Source: Candidatus Binatia bacterium (GTDB lineage: Bacteria > Desulfobacterota_B > Binatia > UBA9968). From it: a stretch of DNA of 5,412 nt. The position numbers and the translations under genes were made by a program. This document shows positions 1 through 5,000 of this stretch, piece after piece; positions within the stretch are counted from its first letter, which is position 1, and the number at the start of each line of letters is the position of its first letter. The notes beneath the pieces are model-generated. The model worked only from the letters and a program-made list of their open reading frames with translations. It did no database searches and was not told where the DNA came from. The stretch is taken from the NCBI GenBank assembly GCA_025922795.1, contig JAICHC010000241.1, forward strand, positions 1 to 5,412, read 5' to 3'.

Positions 1-1
1 A

Positions 2-847
2 TCCTTTGTCGTGCAAAACATGACCGGCGGCGGCTCGATGATCGCGGCCAACTACATCTACGGCGTCGCCAAACCGGACGGTTTGACGCTCGGCGTCGTA
101 AGCCCCGGGCTCTACATCCAGCAGCTCTCTGGCCAAAAGGAAATCAAGTTCGACTGGTTTAAGTACAGCTGGATCGGTTCGCCGGAGAAGACCGATCGGA
201 TTTTTTATATTCGCGCGGATACACCGTACAAAACATTGCTGGATTTGCGCGATGCCGCAGAGCCGGCCAAGTGCGGCGCCACCGGGCTCGGCACCGCGGC
301 CTATTATTTTCCCAGACTTCTCCAGGAGGCCTTCGGCCTCAAATTAGCGATGGTGCCCGGTTACAAAGGCGCGGCCGATGCCAATCTGGCAATCGAGCGC
401 GGCGAGGTCCAGTGTTGGTGCGGCTCGGTGCAAGCGTATTTCGGTAGCGAACCGGGCCGCACTTGGGCCAAGACCGGTTTTGTTCGAGTGCTCACCCAAG
501 GCGGACAAACGCGCCATCCCAACCTGCGTAACATTCCCACCGTGTGGGAATACATGGACAAGGAGAAAGCCAGCGATCTCCATAGACGGATCGCGAAAAT
601 ATTTGTGCTGCCCGATGAGATGGGTCGCCCATTCTTCGGCCCTCCGGGGATTCCCGCCGACCGCCTCAAGACGCTGCGCGATGGCTTTGCCAAGATGATG
701 AAAAACCCCGATGTGATCGCCGATGCAAAAAGCAAAGGGCTCGAGCCGAGCTTAATGACCGGCGAGGAGGTAGAAGCTTTGGGACGGGAGATCGGCACCG
801 TGCCGCCAGATCTCCTCGAACGCATGAAACCGCTTCTGGAGAAGTAG
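2..847 (+). CDS. TctC/Bug-family tripartite tricarboxylate transporter solute-binding protein (5' end missing)
   Basis: Periplasmic substrate-binding protein of the TctC/Bug type, which in this family captures carboxylates or other small organic solutes for a TctAB membrane permease. The frame is open from base 2, so the true start, the signal peptide and roughly the first 40-50 residues lie upstream; the GTG at 11 is internal. Residue numbers count that GTG codon as 1. Family hallmarks are the VQNMTGGGS stretch (usually VENrpGAGG) at the left end, KPDGLTLG (21-28), the VPGYKGAADANLAIERGEV block (115-133), IPTVWE (175-180) and the C-terminal PPGIPADRLKTLR helix (211-223). Three cysteines (88, 135, 137, the last two as CWC) are unusual for this family. 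No TctA or TctB permease gene is visible, so it may be an orphan receptor like many Bug proteins. The amidohydrolase gene starts 28 bp after its TAG. The family call is firm; the ligand is unknown. Confidence 0.88.
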   Translation, partial: SFVVQNMTGGGSMIAANYIYGVAKPDGLTLGVVSPGLYIQQLSGQKEIKFDWFKYSWIGSPEKTDRIFYIRADTPYKTLLDLRDAAEPAKCGATGLGTAAYYFPRLLQEAFGLKLAMVPGYKGAADANLAIERGEVQCWCGSVQAYFGSEPGRTWAKTGFVRVLTQGGQTRHPNLRNIPTVWEYMDKEKASDLHRRIAKIFVLPDEMGRPFFGPPGIPADRLKTLRDGFAKMMKNPDVIADAKSKGLEPSLMTGEEVEALGREIGTVPPDLLERMKPLLEK

Positions 848-875
848 GCGCACTGGATCGGCGCGGGAGGAGACG

Positions 876-1937
876 ATGGGAGCGATTGACGCTGACGCGC
901 ATGTGATCGAGACGGTGCAGACATGGAGTTATCTGGGAGAAGCCGAGCGACGCTTTACGCCGCAACTGATGAGGCAGAGCTTCGGCGCGGATCTTCTCAG
1001 CAACGAAGGCGCCGCCGTGCGCGACTTTTGGGTGATCGAAGGCCGAGCCCACGGCAAAGACCGCAATGTCGGCACGAACACTTCGCAGGAGTCGCGCGAG
1101 ATGCTGAAGGTCGAGGCGCGGCTCGCTCACATGGACCAGCTCGGGATCGAGACCCAGGTGCTTTATCCCACCTTGTTTCTCCGGCCGATCGTTCAGGAAG
1201 CCGAGCGCGAACGCGCTCTGTGCAAGTCCTATAACCGCTGGATGGGAGACCTTTGGCGCCAGGGCAAGGGGCGCTTGCGCTGGGTGGCGAAACCGCCGTT
1301 GCGCCTCCTCGAAAAAATACCGCAGGCGATTAGCGAGGAGCTTGACTGGGCCAGGAACAACGGCGCCTGCGGCATCTTCATGCGCGGCCTGGAATGCGAG
1401 CGAGCGCTCGGCGACCCGTATTTTTATCCGCTCTGGGAGATCTCCTCAAAGTTGGATCTGCCCGTCTGTATCCATTCGGCCAACGGGAGTTTCCTCCATC
1501 ATGATTTCTTCGCTGACGACACCACTTTTACCAAGTTCAAACTGGCCGTCGTCGGTGCGTGTCATACGCTGCTCGAAAAGGAGCTGCCAAAACAATTCCC
1601 GAAGGTCCGTTGGGGCTTTGTGGAGGTCAGCGCCCAATGGGTACCCTACGTTCTGAACGACCTTGCCGACCGCTATCGGCGCAAGGGTCGGTCGTTTCCT
1701 CCGGACGCCCTGACGGCGAACAACATGTGGATCGCGTGCGAGAACACGGACGATCTTCCTTACGTCTTGAGCCACACGGGCGAGGACAGTCTGATGATCG
1801 GCACAGACTACGGTCACCATGATCCTTCATCCGAGCTCAATGCCATTCACCTGCTACGCAACGATAAACGCATCGCACCGGCGGCAGTCAAAAAAATTCT
1901 TGACGTGAATCCGCGAAACTTTTACGGATTGAAATAA
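876..1937 (+). CDS. amidohydrolase family protein (Amidohydro_2, metal-dependent TIM-barrel hydrolase/decarboxylase)
   Basis: A 353-residue cytoplasmic protein of the amidohydrolase-2 family (ACMSD / gamma-resorcylate-decarboxylase-like TIM barrels), whose known members hydrolyse or decarboxylate small, often aromatic acids using one divalent metal. The N-terminus IDADAHVIE (4-12) is the family's first strand, with D7 and H9 in place of the classical HxH pair and E12 nearby. The second metal-ligand strand is PVCIHS (196-201, H200). WGFVEVSAQWVPYVL (246-260) matches the usual GFxExxxxWxPYxL segment. IGTDYGHHD (308-316) supplies the catalytic Asp (D311). ILDVNPRNFYGL (341-352) is the usual C-terminal NxxxxYGL end. 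Length is normal. The start is fixed by GGGAGGAG at 865-872, just upstream of the ATG, and by homology beginning at residue 3. It is probably cotranscribed with the upstream binding-protein gene, so its substrate may be the imported acid (inference). Substrate unknown. Confidence 0.9.
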   Translation: MGAIDADAHVIETVQTWSYLGEAERRFTPQLMRQSFGADLLSNEGAAVRDFWVIEGRAHGKDRNVGTNTSQESREMLKVEARLAHMDQLGIETQVLYPTLFLRPIVQEAERERALCKSYNRWMGDLWRQGKGRLRWVAKPPLRLLEKIPQAISEELDWARNNGACGIFMRGLECERALGDPYFYPLWEISSKLDLPVCIHSANGSFLHHDFFADDTTFTKFKLAVVGACHTLLEKELPKQFPKVRWGFVEVSAQWVPYVLNDLADRYRRKGRSFPPDALTANNMWIACENTDDLPYVLSHTGEDSLMIGTDYGHHDPSSELNAIHLLRNDKRIAPAAVKKILDVNPRNFYGLK

Positions 1938-2040
1938 CCAAGCCTTCTAGTGTAGTGTTTCACGCTGTTGGTACTTTATCCGGTGTATAACCACCACGAA
2001 ATCCTGACGCGGCAGAGTCGCAACTGAAACTCGGAATATC

Positions 2041-2067
2041 TCACGCAAAGACGCCAAGGCCGCAAAG
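2041..2067 (+). repeat. degenerate CGCAAAGA-type spacer repeat, copy A
   Basis: Three consecutive imperfect units, CGCAAAGA, CGCCAAGG and CGCAAAGA (2044-2051, 2052-2059 and 2061-2068, the last after one extra C), form a short quasi-tandem tract. Similar tracts recur in the other spacers of this window, so this belongs to a dispersed family. Function unknown. Confidence 0.6.
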
Positions 2068-2130
2068 ATCAGAGAATAAGGGTCAATAATTGTTCCAAGA
2101 TAATTCACTCTTCCCTCCGAACTTGTCGTG

Positions 2131-2150
2131 CTTTGCGTCTTGGCGCGAGT
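2131..2150 (-). repeat. degenerate CGCAAAGA-type spacer repeat, copy B (inverted relative to copy A)
   Basis: Read on the minus strand this is CGCGCCAAGACGCAAAG; CGCCAAGACGCAAAG aligns with CGCAAAGACGCCAAG of copy A at 13 of 15 positions. Copies A and B therefore form an imperfect inverted pair inside the putative MITE-like element, with about 70 bp between them. Confidence 0.55.
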
Positions 2151-2331
2151 CTATTCCCTTGTTCTAGAATTTCCGCTTTGTATCTCGAACAATAAATGCC
2201 TTCGTTTAAAAGTCACTACACTAGTCGTTTCAACATGCCAATCGTTTAGCAGTTGATCCAGCTAAGGCTTTCGCTAAATTCCGCTCACAGCCTTTGTTTT
2301 AGACGCAATTCACGATATATCCGGGCGTGTT

Positions 2332-3357
2332 ATGGATTTCGGCATCTTCGACCACTTGGATCGGAACGACCTTCGCTTAAAAGAATACTACGAGTCGCGT
2401 CTCAAGCTGATCGAGGCCTACGAGCAGGCGGGCTTTTACGCTTACCACGTGGCGGAGCATCACTCGACGCCCATCGGCCTGGCGCCGTCGCCGAGCGTCT
2501 TTCTCGCCGCCATCGCCCAGCGGACGAAGACATTGCGCTTTGGACCGATGGTCTATGCCCTACCCCTGCACCATCCGCTGCGGCTGATCGAAGAGATCTG
2601 CATGGTCGATCAACTGAGCGGTGGCCGGCTCGAGATCGGTTTCGGCCGCGGCTCCTCGGCGACGGAAGTTTCTTTTTACGGCCAGGATCCCACCCAAGCT
2701 CAGGAGATCTACAGCGAGGCGCGCGAACTGATCCTGCGCGGCTTGACGCAAAAGCGGCTGACGTTCGAAGGCAAGTTTTTCTCGTTCAAAGACATTCCGA
2801 TGGAGCTTGAGCCGTTACAAAAACCCCATCCGCCGATGTGGTACGGCGTCCACTCGGTTGAAGCTGCGGACCGCGCGGCGCGCCAGGGGCTTAATATGGT
2901 GAGCCTCGACTCGGCTAAAGACACGCGCACTTACAATGATTGTTATCGCCGGGTATGGCGCGAATTGCACGGCGACCGACCGACCCCCAAGCTCGGCCAG
3001 AGCCGCTTCATTGTCATCGCCGAGAACCGCAACGAGGCGCTCGCCGCCGCACAGCGCGCCTATCCGATATGGCACAAGCATTTCTGCTATTTGTTTAACC
3101 TGCGCGGCGGCAAACCGGCGCATCCGCGGCCGGACAGCTTCGACAAGATGATCGAGATCGGTCATGCGATCGCGGGCGATCCGGATGACGTTGCGAAATT
3201 TCTTCAGGGGCAAATCGACCAATCGGCAGCGAATTATCTGGTTGGACAATTCGCCTTCGGCGACCTGTCGCTTGCCGAATCGCTGCGCTCGGTGGAGTTG
3301 TTTCGCAAACATGTCATGCCCAAGTTGAGCGGAAACAATTCAAATTTTCGCCACTAA
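2332..3357 (+). CDS. LLM class flavin-dependent oxidoreductase (bacterial luciferase-like monooxygenase)
   Basis: A 341-residue member of the luciferase-like monooxygenase superfamily: cytoplasmic TIM-barrel enzymes using reduced FMN or F420 to oxidise small organic substrates. The start MDFGIFDHLDR matches the family's first beta strand, which fixes the ATG even though no good Shine-Dalgarno precedes it (CCGGGCGTGTT). Other hallmarks are VAEHH (40-44), SPSVFLAAIAQRTKTLRFG (53-71), LPLHHPLRLIEEICMVDQLS (77-96) followed by GGRLEIGFGRG (97-107), the KPHPPMWYG strand (164-172), GDPDDVAKFLQ (282-292) and the closing LRSVELFRKHVMPKL segment (318-332). Length is typical. AEHH plus the SGGRLEIGFGRG block point to the alkanal/limonene-monooxygenase-like branch rather than F420-dependent reductases, but cofactor and substrate are not certain. 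The gene stands alone between two repeat-rich spacers. Confidence 0.93.
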   Translation: MDFGIFDHLDRNDLRLKEYYESRLKLIEAYEQAGFYAYHVAEHHSTPIGLAPSPSVFLAAIAQRTKTLRFGPMVYALPLHHPLRLIEEICMVDQLSGGRLEIGFGRGSSATEVSFYGQDPTQAQEIYSEARELILRGLTQKRLTFEGKFFSFKDIPMELEPLQKPHPPMWYGVHSVEAADRAARQGLNMVSLDSAKDTRTYNDCYRRVWRELHGDRPTPKLGQSRFIVIAENRNEALAAAQRAYPIWHKHFCYLFNLRGGKPAHPRPDSFDKMIEIGHAIAGDPDDVAKFLQGQIDQSAANYLVGQFAFGDLSLAESLRSVELFRKHVMPKLSGNNSNFRH

Positions 3358-3406
3358 GGAGGACACGAACAGCCCGGAGCTTGACGGGAATGGAACGGGT
3401 TAACGC

Positions 3407-3420
3407 CGCTGAGACGCAGA
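3407..3420 (+). repeat. degenerate CGCAGAGA-type spacer repeat, copy C
   Basis: CGCTGAGACGCAGA consists of two imperfect 8-mers, CGCTGAGA and CGCAGA.., of the same dispersed type as the tracts in the other spacers. It is short, so assignment to the family is tentative. Confidence 0.4.
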
Positions 3421-3476
3421 CATTTTTCCAAATTCTCGCCTCATGTTCTTGCGGCGCTGAGTGAAATATCCGCAAC

Positions 3477-3544
3477 CTTCGTGGCCTTCGTGTGCTCCTT
3501 TGAAATACCGTGCGTGGATGAATTATAGAACGAAGAGCACGAAG
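3477..3544. repeat. imperfect inverted repeat of CTTCGTG-type units
   Basis: CTTCGTGGCCTTCGT (3477-3491) pairs with ACGAAGAGCACGAAG (3530-3544) at 13 of 15 positions, leaving a 38-nt interval. Each arm is itself a quasi-tandem pair (CTTCGTG + CTTCGT), like the CGCAAAGA tracts in style but different in sequence. There is no T-run after the right arm, so it is not a typical intrinsic terminator. Confidence 0.5.
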
Positions 3545-3559
3545 TAACCGCAGCGTTCC

Positions 3560-3634
3560 GTCATACCGCGAAAGCGGGTATCCAGGCTAATTGGGGCGGA
3601 GATAAATCTGGATTCCCGCGTGCACGGGAATGAC
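3560..3634. repeat. REP-like bipartite palindromic repeat (paired inverted GTCATnCC...ATCCAG hairpins)
   Basis: The left unit (3560-3586) runs GTCATACC...GTATCCAGG. The right unit (3608-3634) is its diverged reverse complement, CTGGATTCCC...GGGAATGAC, so GTCAT and ATCCAG are shared in inverted order about a 21-bp centre. The right unit has a perfect 6-bp stem, TTCCCG (3613-3618) and CGGGAA (3625-3630), around a 6-nt loop; the left unit has TACCGC and GCGGGTA around GAAA with one bulge. Paired units of this GTCATTCCCGC...CTGGATTCCCGC type are a known kind of dispersed extragenic palindrome in Proteobacteria, often 3' of genes, where they can stabilise mRNA or end transcription. Confidence 0.75.
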
Positions 3635-3657
3635 GAGTCAGCGGGAAAAACGTGGCG

Positions 3658-3671
3658 AGGGGAATTCCCCT
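3658..3671. promoter_or_regulatory. 14-bp perfect palindrome upstream of the dehydrogenase gene, possible operator
   Basis: AGGGGAATTCCCCT is perfectly self-complementary and lies 95 bp before the dehydrogenase ATG, where a dimeric regulator could bind. A 14-bp palindrome is expected by chance at an appreciable rate in a window this size, and no recognised regulator motif matches, so this is only a candidate. Confidence 0.2.
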
Positions 3672-3690
3672 ATTTTCATCTTCTGTAGGC

Positions 3691-3723
3691 GAGCGTAAGC
3701 TCATGAATCACTTCGTGGTGAGC
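3691..3723 (+). promoter_or_regulatory. two overlapping, mutually exclusive small hairpins in the dehydrogenase leader
   Basis: GAGC (3691-3694) can pair with GCTC (3699-3702) across a GTAA tetraloop. Alternatively GCTCA (3699-3703) can pair with TGAGC (3719-3723), with an inner CAC-TTC-GTG stem. The two share the GCTC segment, which runs into the ATG of the small upstream ORF at 3703. The stems are short and could be fortuitous. Confidence 0.2.
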
Positions 3724-3765
3724 ACGGGTATTCGCACTAAAGGTAAGATCCGGGAGGTAAACTGA
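3703..3765 (+). CDS. possible 20-residue upstream ORF (leader peptide) ending one base before the dehydrogenase start
   Basis: ATG at 3703 opens MNHFVVSTGIRTKGKIREVN and stops with TGA at 3763-3765, leaving one A before the dehydrogenase ATG at 3767. The dehydrogenase's Shine-Dalgarno lies inside this ORF. Such an arrangement would allow translational coupling. Against it, only a weak AGGCGAG (3687-3693) precedes the start, and a 20-codon ORF easily arises by chance. The peptide shows no run of a single amino acid that would suggest attenuation. Confidence 0.25.
   Translation: MNHFVVSTGIRTKGKIREVN
3752..3758 (+). promoter_or_regulatory. strong Shine-Dalgarno of the dehydrogenase gene
   Basis: GGGAGGT is followed by an 8-nt spacer to the ATG at 3767. 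It fixes that start codon and is the best ribosome-binding site in the window alongside the one at 865-872. Confidence 0.8.
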
Positions 3766-3766
3766 A

Positions 3767-4597
3767 ATGGAAAAGATCGGCTTTGTCGGAACCGGCGCGA
3801 TGGGCAGTGCTTTGCTTTCACGCTTGAAATTGGCTGGCGTCGTTGCAACGGCGTTCGACATCGCACCCCAAGCGATGGACGCCGCCCGCGCCGAAGGCGC
3901 TCAGACTCTGGCCTCCGCGAAAGCGGTCGCTCAGGCTTCGACGATCATCGACGTGGTGGTGCGCACCGATCAGGAAGTGCTCGAATGCGTGCTCGGCAAC
4001 GACGGCGTTTTGGAAGGCGCTGCGCCGGGTTCGCTGGTACTGCTACACAGCACCATCCGGCCGACAACGACAAAAACAGTCGCGCATGCTGCAGCGGACA
4101 AACGAGTGAACGTTATCGATGCCTGCATGACCGCCGTTCCGCATATGGTGCGACAGGGCAGTTTGACCTTTCTCGTTGGCGGGCAGAAAGCTTTTTTCGA
4201 TCGCGCCAAGCCGCATCTGCTCATGATGGGGAGAGACGCTGTGCATATGGGCCCGCTCGGCTGCGGCAACGTCACCAAGCTGTTCAAAAATATGGTTACG
4301 GCCTCCGAAGCGCTGATCGTGTTCGAAGCCCTGCAGATCGCCAAGGCGGGAGGTGTGAGCTACAAAGCCGCGCTCGATGTGATGCAAAAGACAAAATCGC
4401 AGCACATTCTGGATCGCTGGGAAACAAGATACGACATCTCGGAAGGCGAGCTGAAATTCAATGCGGGGTCAAATCTTTACGATAAAGACCTGCCGCTGGC
4501 CGCGGAAGTCGGCAAGAGTCTTGGCGCGGATATCCCAGTGGTGGAAGCGCTCAACAAGCTCGGCGTCAAGCTGAACGGCGGAAAAGTCAGTATCTAA
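3767..4597 (+). CDS. NAD(P)-dependent beta-hydroxyacid dehydrogenase, 3-hydroxyisobutyrate-dehydrogenase-like
   Basis: A 276-residue cytoplasmic oxidoreductase of the beta-hydroxyacid dehydrogenase family (HIBADH, tartronate semialdehyde reductase, GLYR1-like). The N-terminal Rossmann fold carries IGFVGTGAMG (4-13), the GxGxxG dinucleotide loop, with D31 at the end of strand 2, which suggests NAD(H) preference. HSTIRPTTTKTVA (94-106) is the usual STxxP segment. The substrate loop reads DACMTAVPHMVRQGSLTFLVGG in two parts (118-125 and 126-139). Its DAPVSGG equivalent is DACMTAV, so the Ser-Gly-Gly is lost while GSLTFLVGG is normal. GPLGCGNVTKLFKN (162-175) contains the catalytic Lys (K171) and N175, and LYDKDLPLA (237-245) is the C-terminal KDL motif. 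Length is slightly below the usual 290-300. Catalytic residues are intact, so it is probably active on a non-standard substrate (inference). Confidence 0.9.
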   Translation: MEKIGFVGTGAMGSALLSRLKLAGVVATAFDIAPQAMDAARAEGAQTLASAKAVAQASTIIDVVVRTDQEVLECVLGNDGVLEGAAPGSLVLLHSTIRPTTTKTVAHAAADKRVNVIDACMTAVPHMVRQGSLTFLVGGQKAFFDRAKPHLLMMGRDAVHMGPLGCGNVTKLFKNMVTASEALIVFEALQIAKAGGVSYKAALDVMQKTKSQHILDRWETRYDISEGELKFNAGSNLYDKDLPLAAEVGKSLGADIPVVEALNKLGVKLNGGKVSI

Positions 4598-4600
4598 AAA

Positions 4601-4667
4601 GGATGAAGGCGAAAGGATAAAGGATCAAGGAGGATCTGATTCATCCTTTTGCCTTTATCCTTTATCC
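4601..4667. repeat. AAAGGAT-type inverted repeat (25-bp imperfect arms, 17-nt loop)
   Basis: The left arm (4601-4625) and the reverse complement of the right arm (4643-4667) agree at 20 of 25 positions. Each arm is a run of GGATnAAGG / AAAGGAT units, so the repeat is both quasi-tandem and inverted. It begins 3 bp after the dehydrogenase stop codon and could fold into a long hairpin that protects or ends that transcript, though the right arm lacks a clean T-run after a GC stem. The 17-nt loop (4626-4642) contains AAGGAGG (4627-4633), a perfect Shine-Dalgarno core with no start codon at the proper distance. Similar tracts occur in spacers of environmental bacteria. Confidence 0.7.
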
Positions 4668-4675
4668 GTTTATTG

Positions 4676-4915
4676 ATGCGAGTGAGAATTTACCGCGGCC
4701 ATCGGGTCGAGCTTGACTCCGACGAGATTCGCGCACGCGAGTGGGTGGCGCGGGCAACCATTGTTGTTGTCGAAGACAAAAAAGACAAACGCATTCCTAT
4801 CTTCGGCCGGCGTCGGGCGACTTTCGCCACACAGAAACAGGCGGATGCCTACGCACTCGAACTGGCAAAACTATGGATCGACGGCAGAACCTGGGGAACC
4901 AACGGCCATGGTTAA
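4676..4915 (+). CDS. small conserved-hypothetical-type protein, 79 residues
   Basis: I do not recognise a named family with certainty. The protein is soluble, with no signal peptide or membrane segment. It begins MRVRIYRGHRVEL, has a beta-rich middle (WVARATIVVVEDKKDKRIPIF, two parts at 23-32 and 33-43) and a C-terminal helix, FATQKQADAYALELAKLWID (50-69). The layout 'YRGhxhxh - W.A.h.h - F.T...A..hA...A..WID' resembles small stand-alone proteins annotated as unknown-function or HlyU-like in Proteobacteria, so I think it is a real gene. No Shine-Dalgarno sits at a usual distance; the AAGGAGG at 4627-4633 is 42 nt upstream. An in-frame TTG at 4649 would add nine residues encoded by the hairpin arm, so ATG 4676 is preferred. 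Codon pattern looks coding, with an uninterrupted frame to the TAA. Confidence 0.6.
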   Translation: MRVRIYRGHRVELDSDEIRAREWVARATIVVVEDKKDKRIPIFGRRRATFATQKQADAYALELAKLWIDGRTWGTNGHG

Positions 4916-4954
4916 TATCGCCGTCACGTTCGGGACAGTTGCGAGCGCCGGTCG

Positions 4955-4977
4955 CTCCTGCGTCTTCTCTGCGGTTT
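4955..4977 (-). repeat. degenerate CGCAGAGA-type spacer repeat, copy D
   Basis: Minus-strand reading AACCGCAGAGAAGACGCAGG fits the CGCAGAGAnnACGCAG pattern of the dispersed spacer family. The segment TTCTCTGCGGTTTAAATCTC (from 4965) closely matches copy E, TTCTTTGCGGTTAAATTTCT (from 5121), so D and E are direct repeats about 155 bp apart. Confidence 0.55.
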
Positions 4978-5000
4978 AAATCTCCTGACTATCCTCCCGT

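Larger units (their letters stand above)
1947..2224. mobile_element. putative MITE-like non-autonomous element with 11-bp terminal inverted repeats
   Basis: CTAGTGTAGTG at 1947-1957 is the exact reverse complement of CACTACACTAG at 2214-2224, giving a 278-bp unit with no coding capacity. The ends can be read as TGTAGTG...CACTACA flanked by CTAG on both sides, which fits a 4-bp CTAG duplication or a TA duplication inside CTAG, as made by IS630/Tc1-type or some IS5-type transposases. Similarity between the two ends does not extend past the 11 bp, and no transposase is nearby. The element begins 9 bp after the amidohydrolase stop codon. It could instead be a chance or purely structural inverted repeat. 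Confidence 0.4.
1938..2331. other. 394-bp non-coding spacer between the amidohydrolase and flavin oxidoreductase genes
   Basis: AT-richer than the flanking genes, with no convincing ORF. Most of it (1947-2224) is bounded by an 11-bp inverted repeat and holds two oppositely oriented degenerate CGCAAAGA-type repeats. The remaining 107 bp (2225-2331) must carry the promoter of the downstream flavin oxidoreductase gene unless transcription reads through the element. No strong intrinsic terminator (GC stem plus T-run) is seen after the amidohydrolase stop codon. Confidence 0.6.
3358..3766. other. 409-bp repeat- and hairpin-rich spacer upstream of the hydroxyacid dehydrogenase gene
   Basis: No substantial gene is seen on either strand. 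In order it holds a CGCAAAGA-like tract (3407-3420), an imperfect CTTCGTG-type inverted pair (3477-3544), a bipartite REP-like unit (3560-3634), a 14-bp perfect palindrome (3658-3671), two overlapping small hairpins (3691-3723) and a 20-codon ORF (3703-3765) abutting the next gene. The dehydrogenase promoter should lie here, but I see no convincing -35/-10 pair. Confidence 0.6.

Noticed and set aside
361..924. 187-codon minus-strand frame opposite the binding-protein gene
   Set aside because: It is antisense to a clear TctC-family gene and the composition (Arg/Ser/Pro-rich) is that of an antisense shadow in GC-rich DNA.
1938..2224. CRISPR array or integron-type attC site in the repeat-rich spacer
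   Set aside because: There are no regularly spaced identical repeats and no attC core sites; the repeats are degenerate and inverted.
2253..2280. Sigma-70-like promoter: TTGATC (2253-2258) and TAAATT (2275-2280) with a 16-bp spacer
   Set aside because: Only 4 of 6 matches in each box and a short spacer; matches this weak are common in AT-rich spacers.
2253..2810. 185-codon plus-strand frame overlapping the start of the flavin oxidoreductase gene
   Set aside because: It is an out-of-frame reading of the oxidoreductase gene; the product is Arg-rich and unlike any family.
2815..3312. 165-codon minus-strand frame opposite the flavin oxidoreductase gene
   Set aside because: It lies wholly within a well-supported luciferase-like gene and has no recognisable domain or ribosome-binding site.
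3371..3391. CCCG...CGGG hairpin after the flavin oxidoreductase gene as an intrinsic terminator
   Set aside because: The stem is only 4 bp, with an 8-nt loop and no T-run after it.
4649..4675. TTG at 4649 as the start of the small protein
   Set aside because: The extra residues would be encoded by the right arm of the AAAGGAT hairpin, and the Shine-Dalgarno core at 4627-4633 is 15 nt away, longer than usual; ATG 4676 is more plausible.
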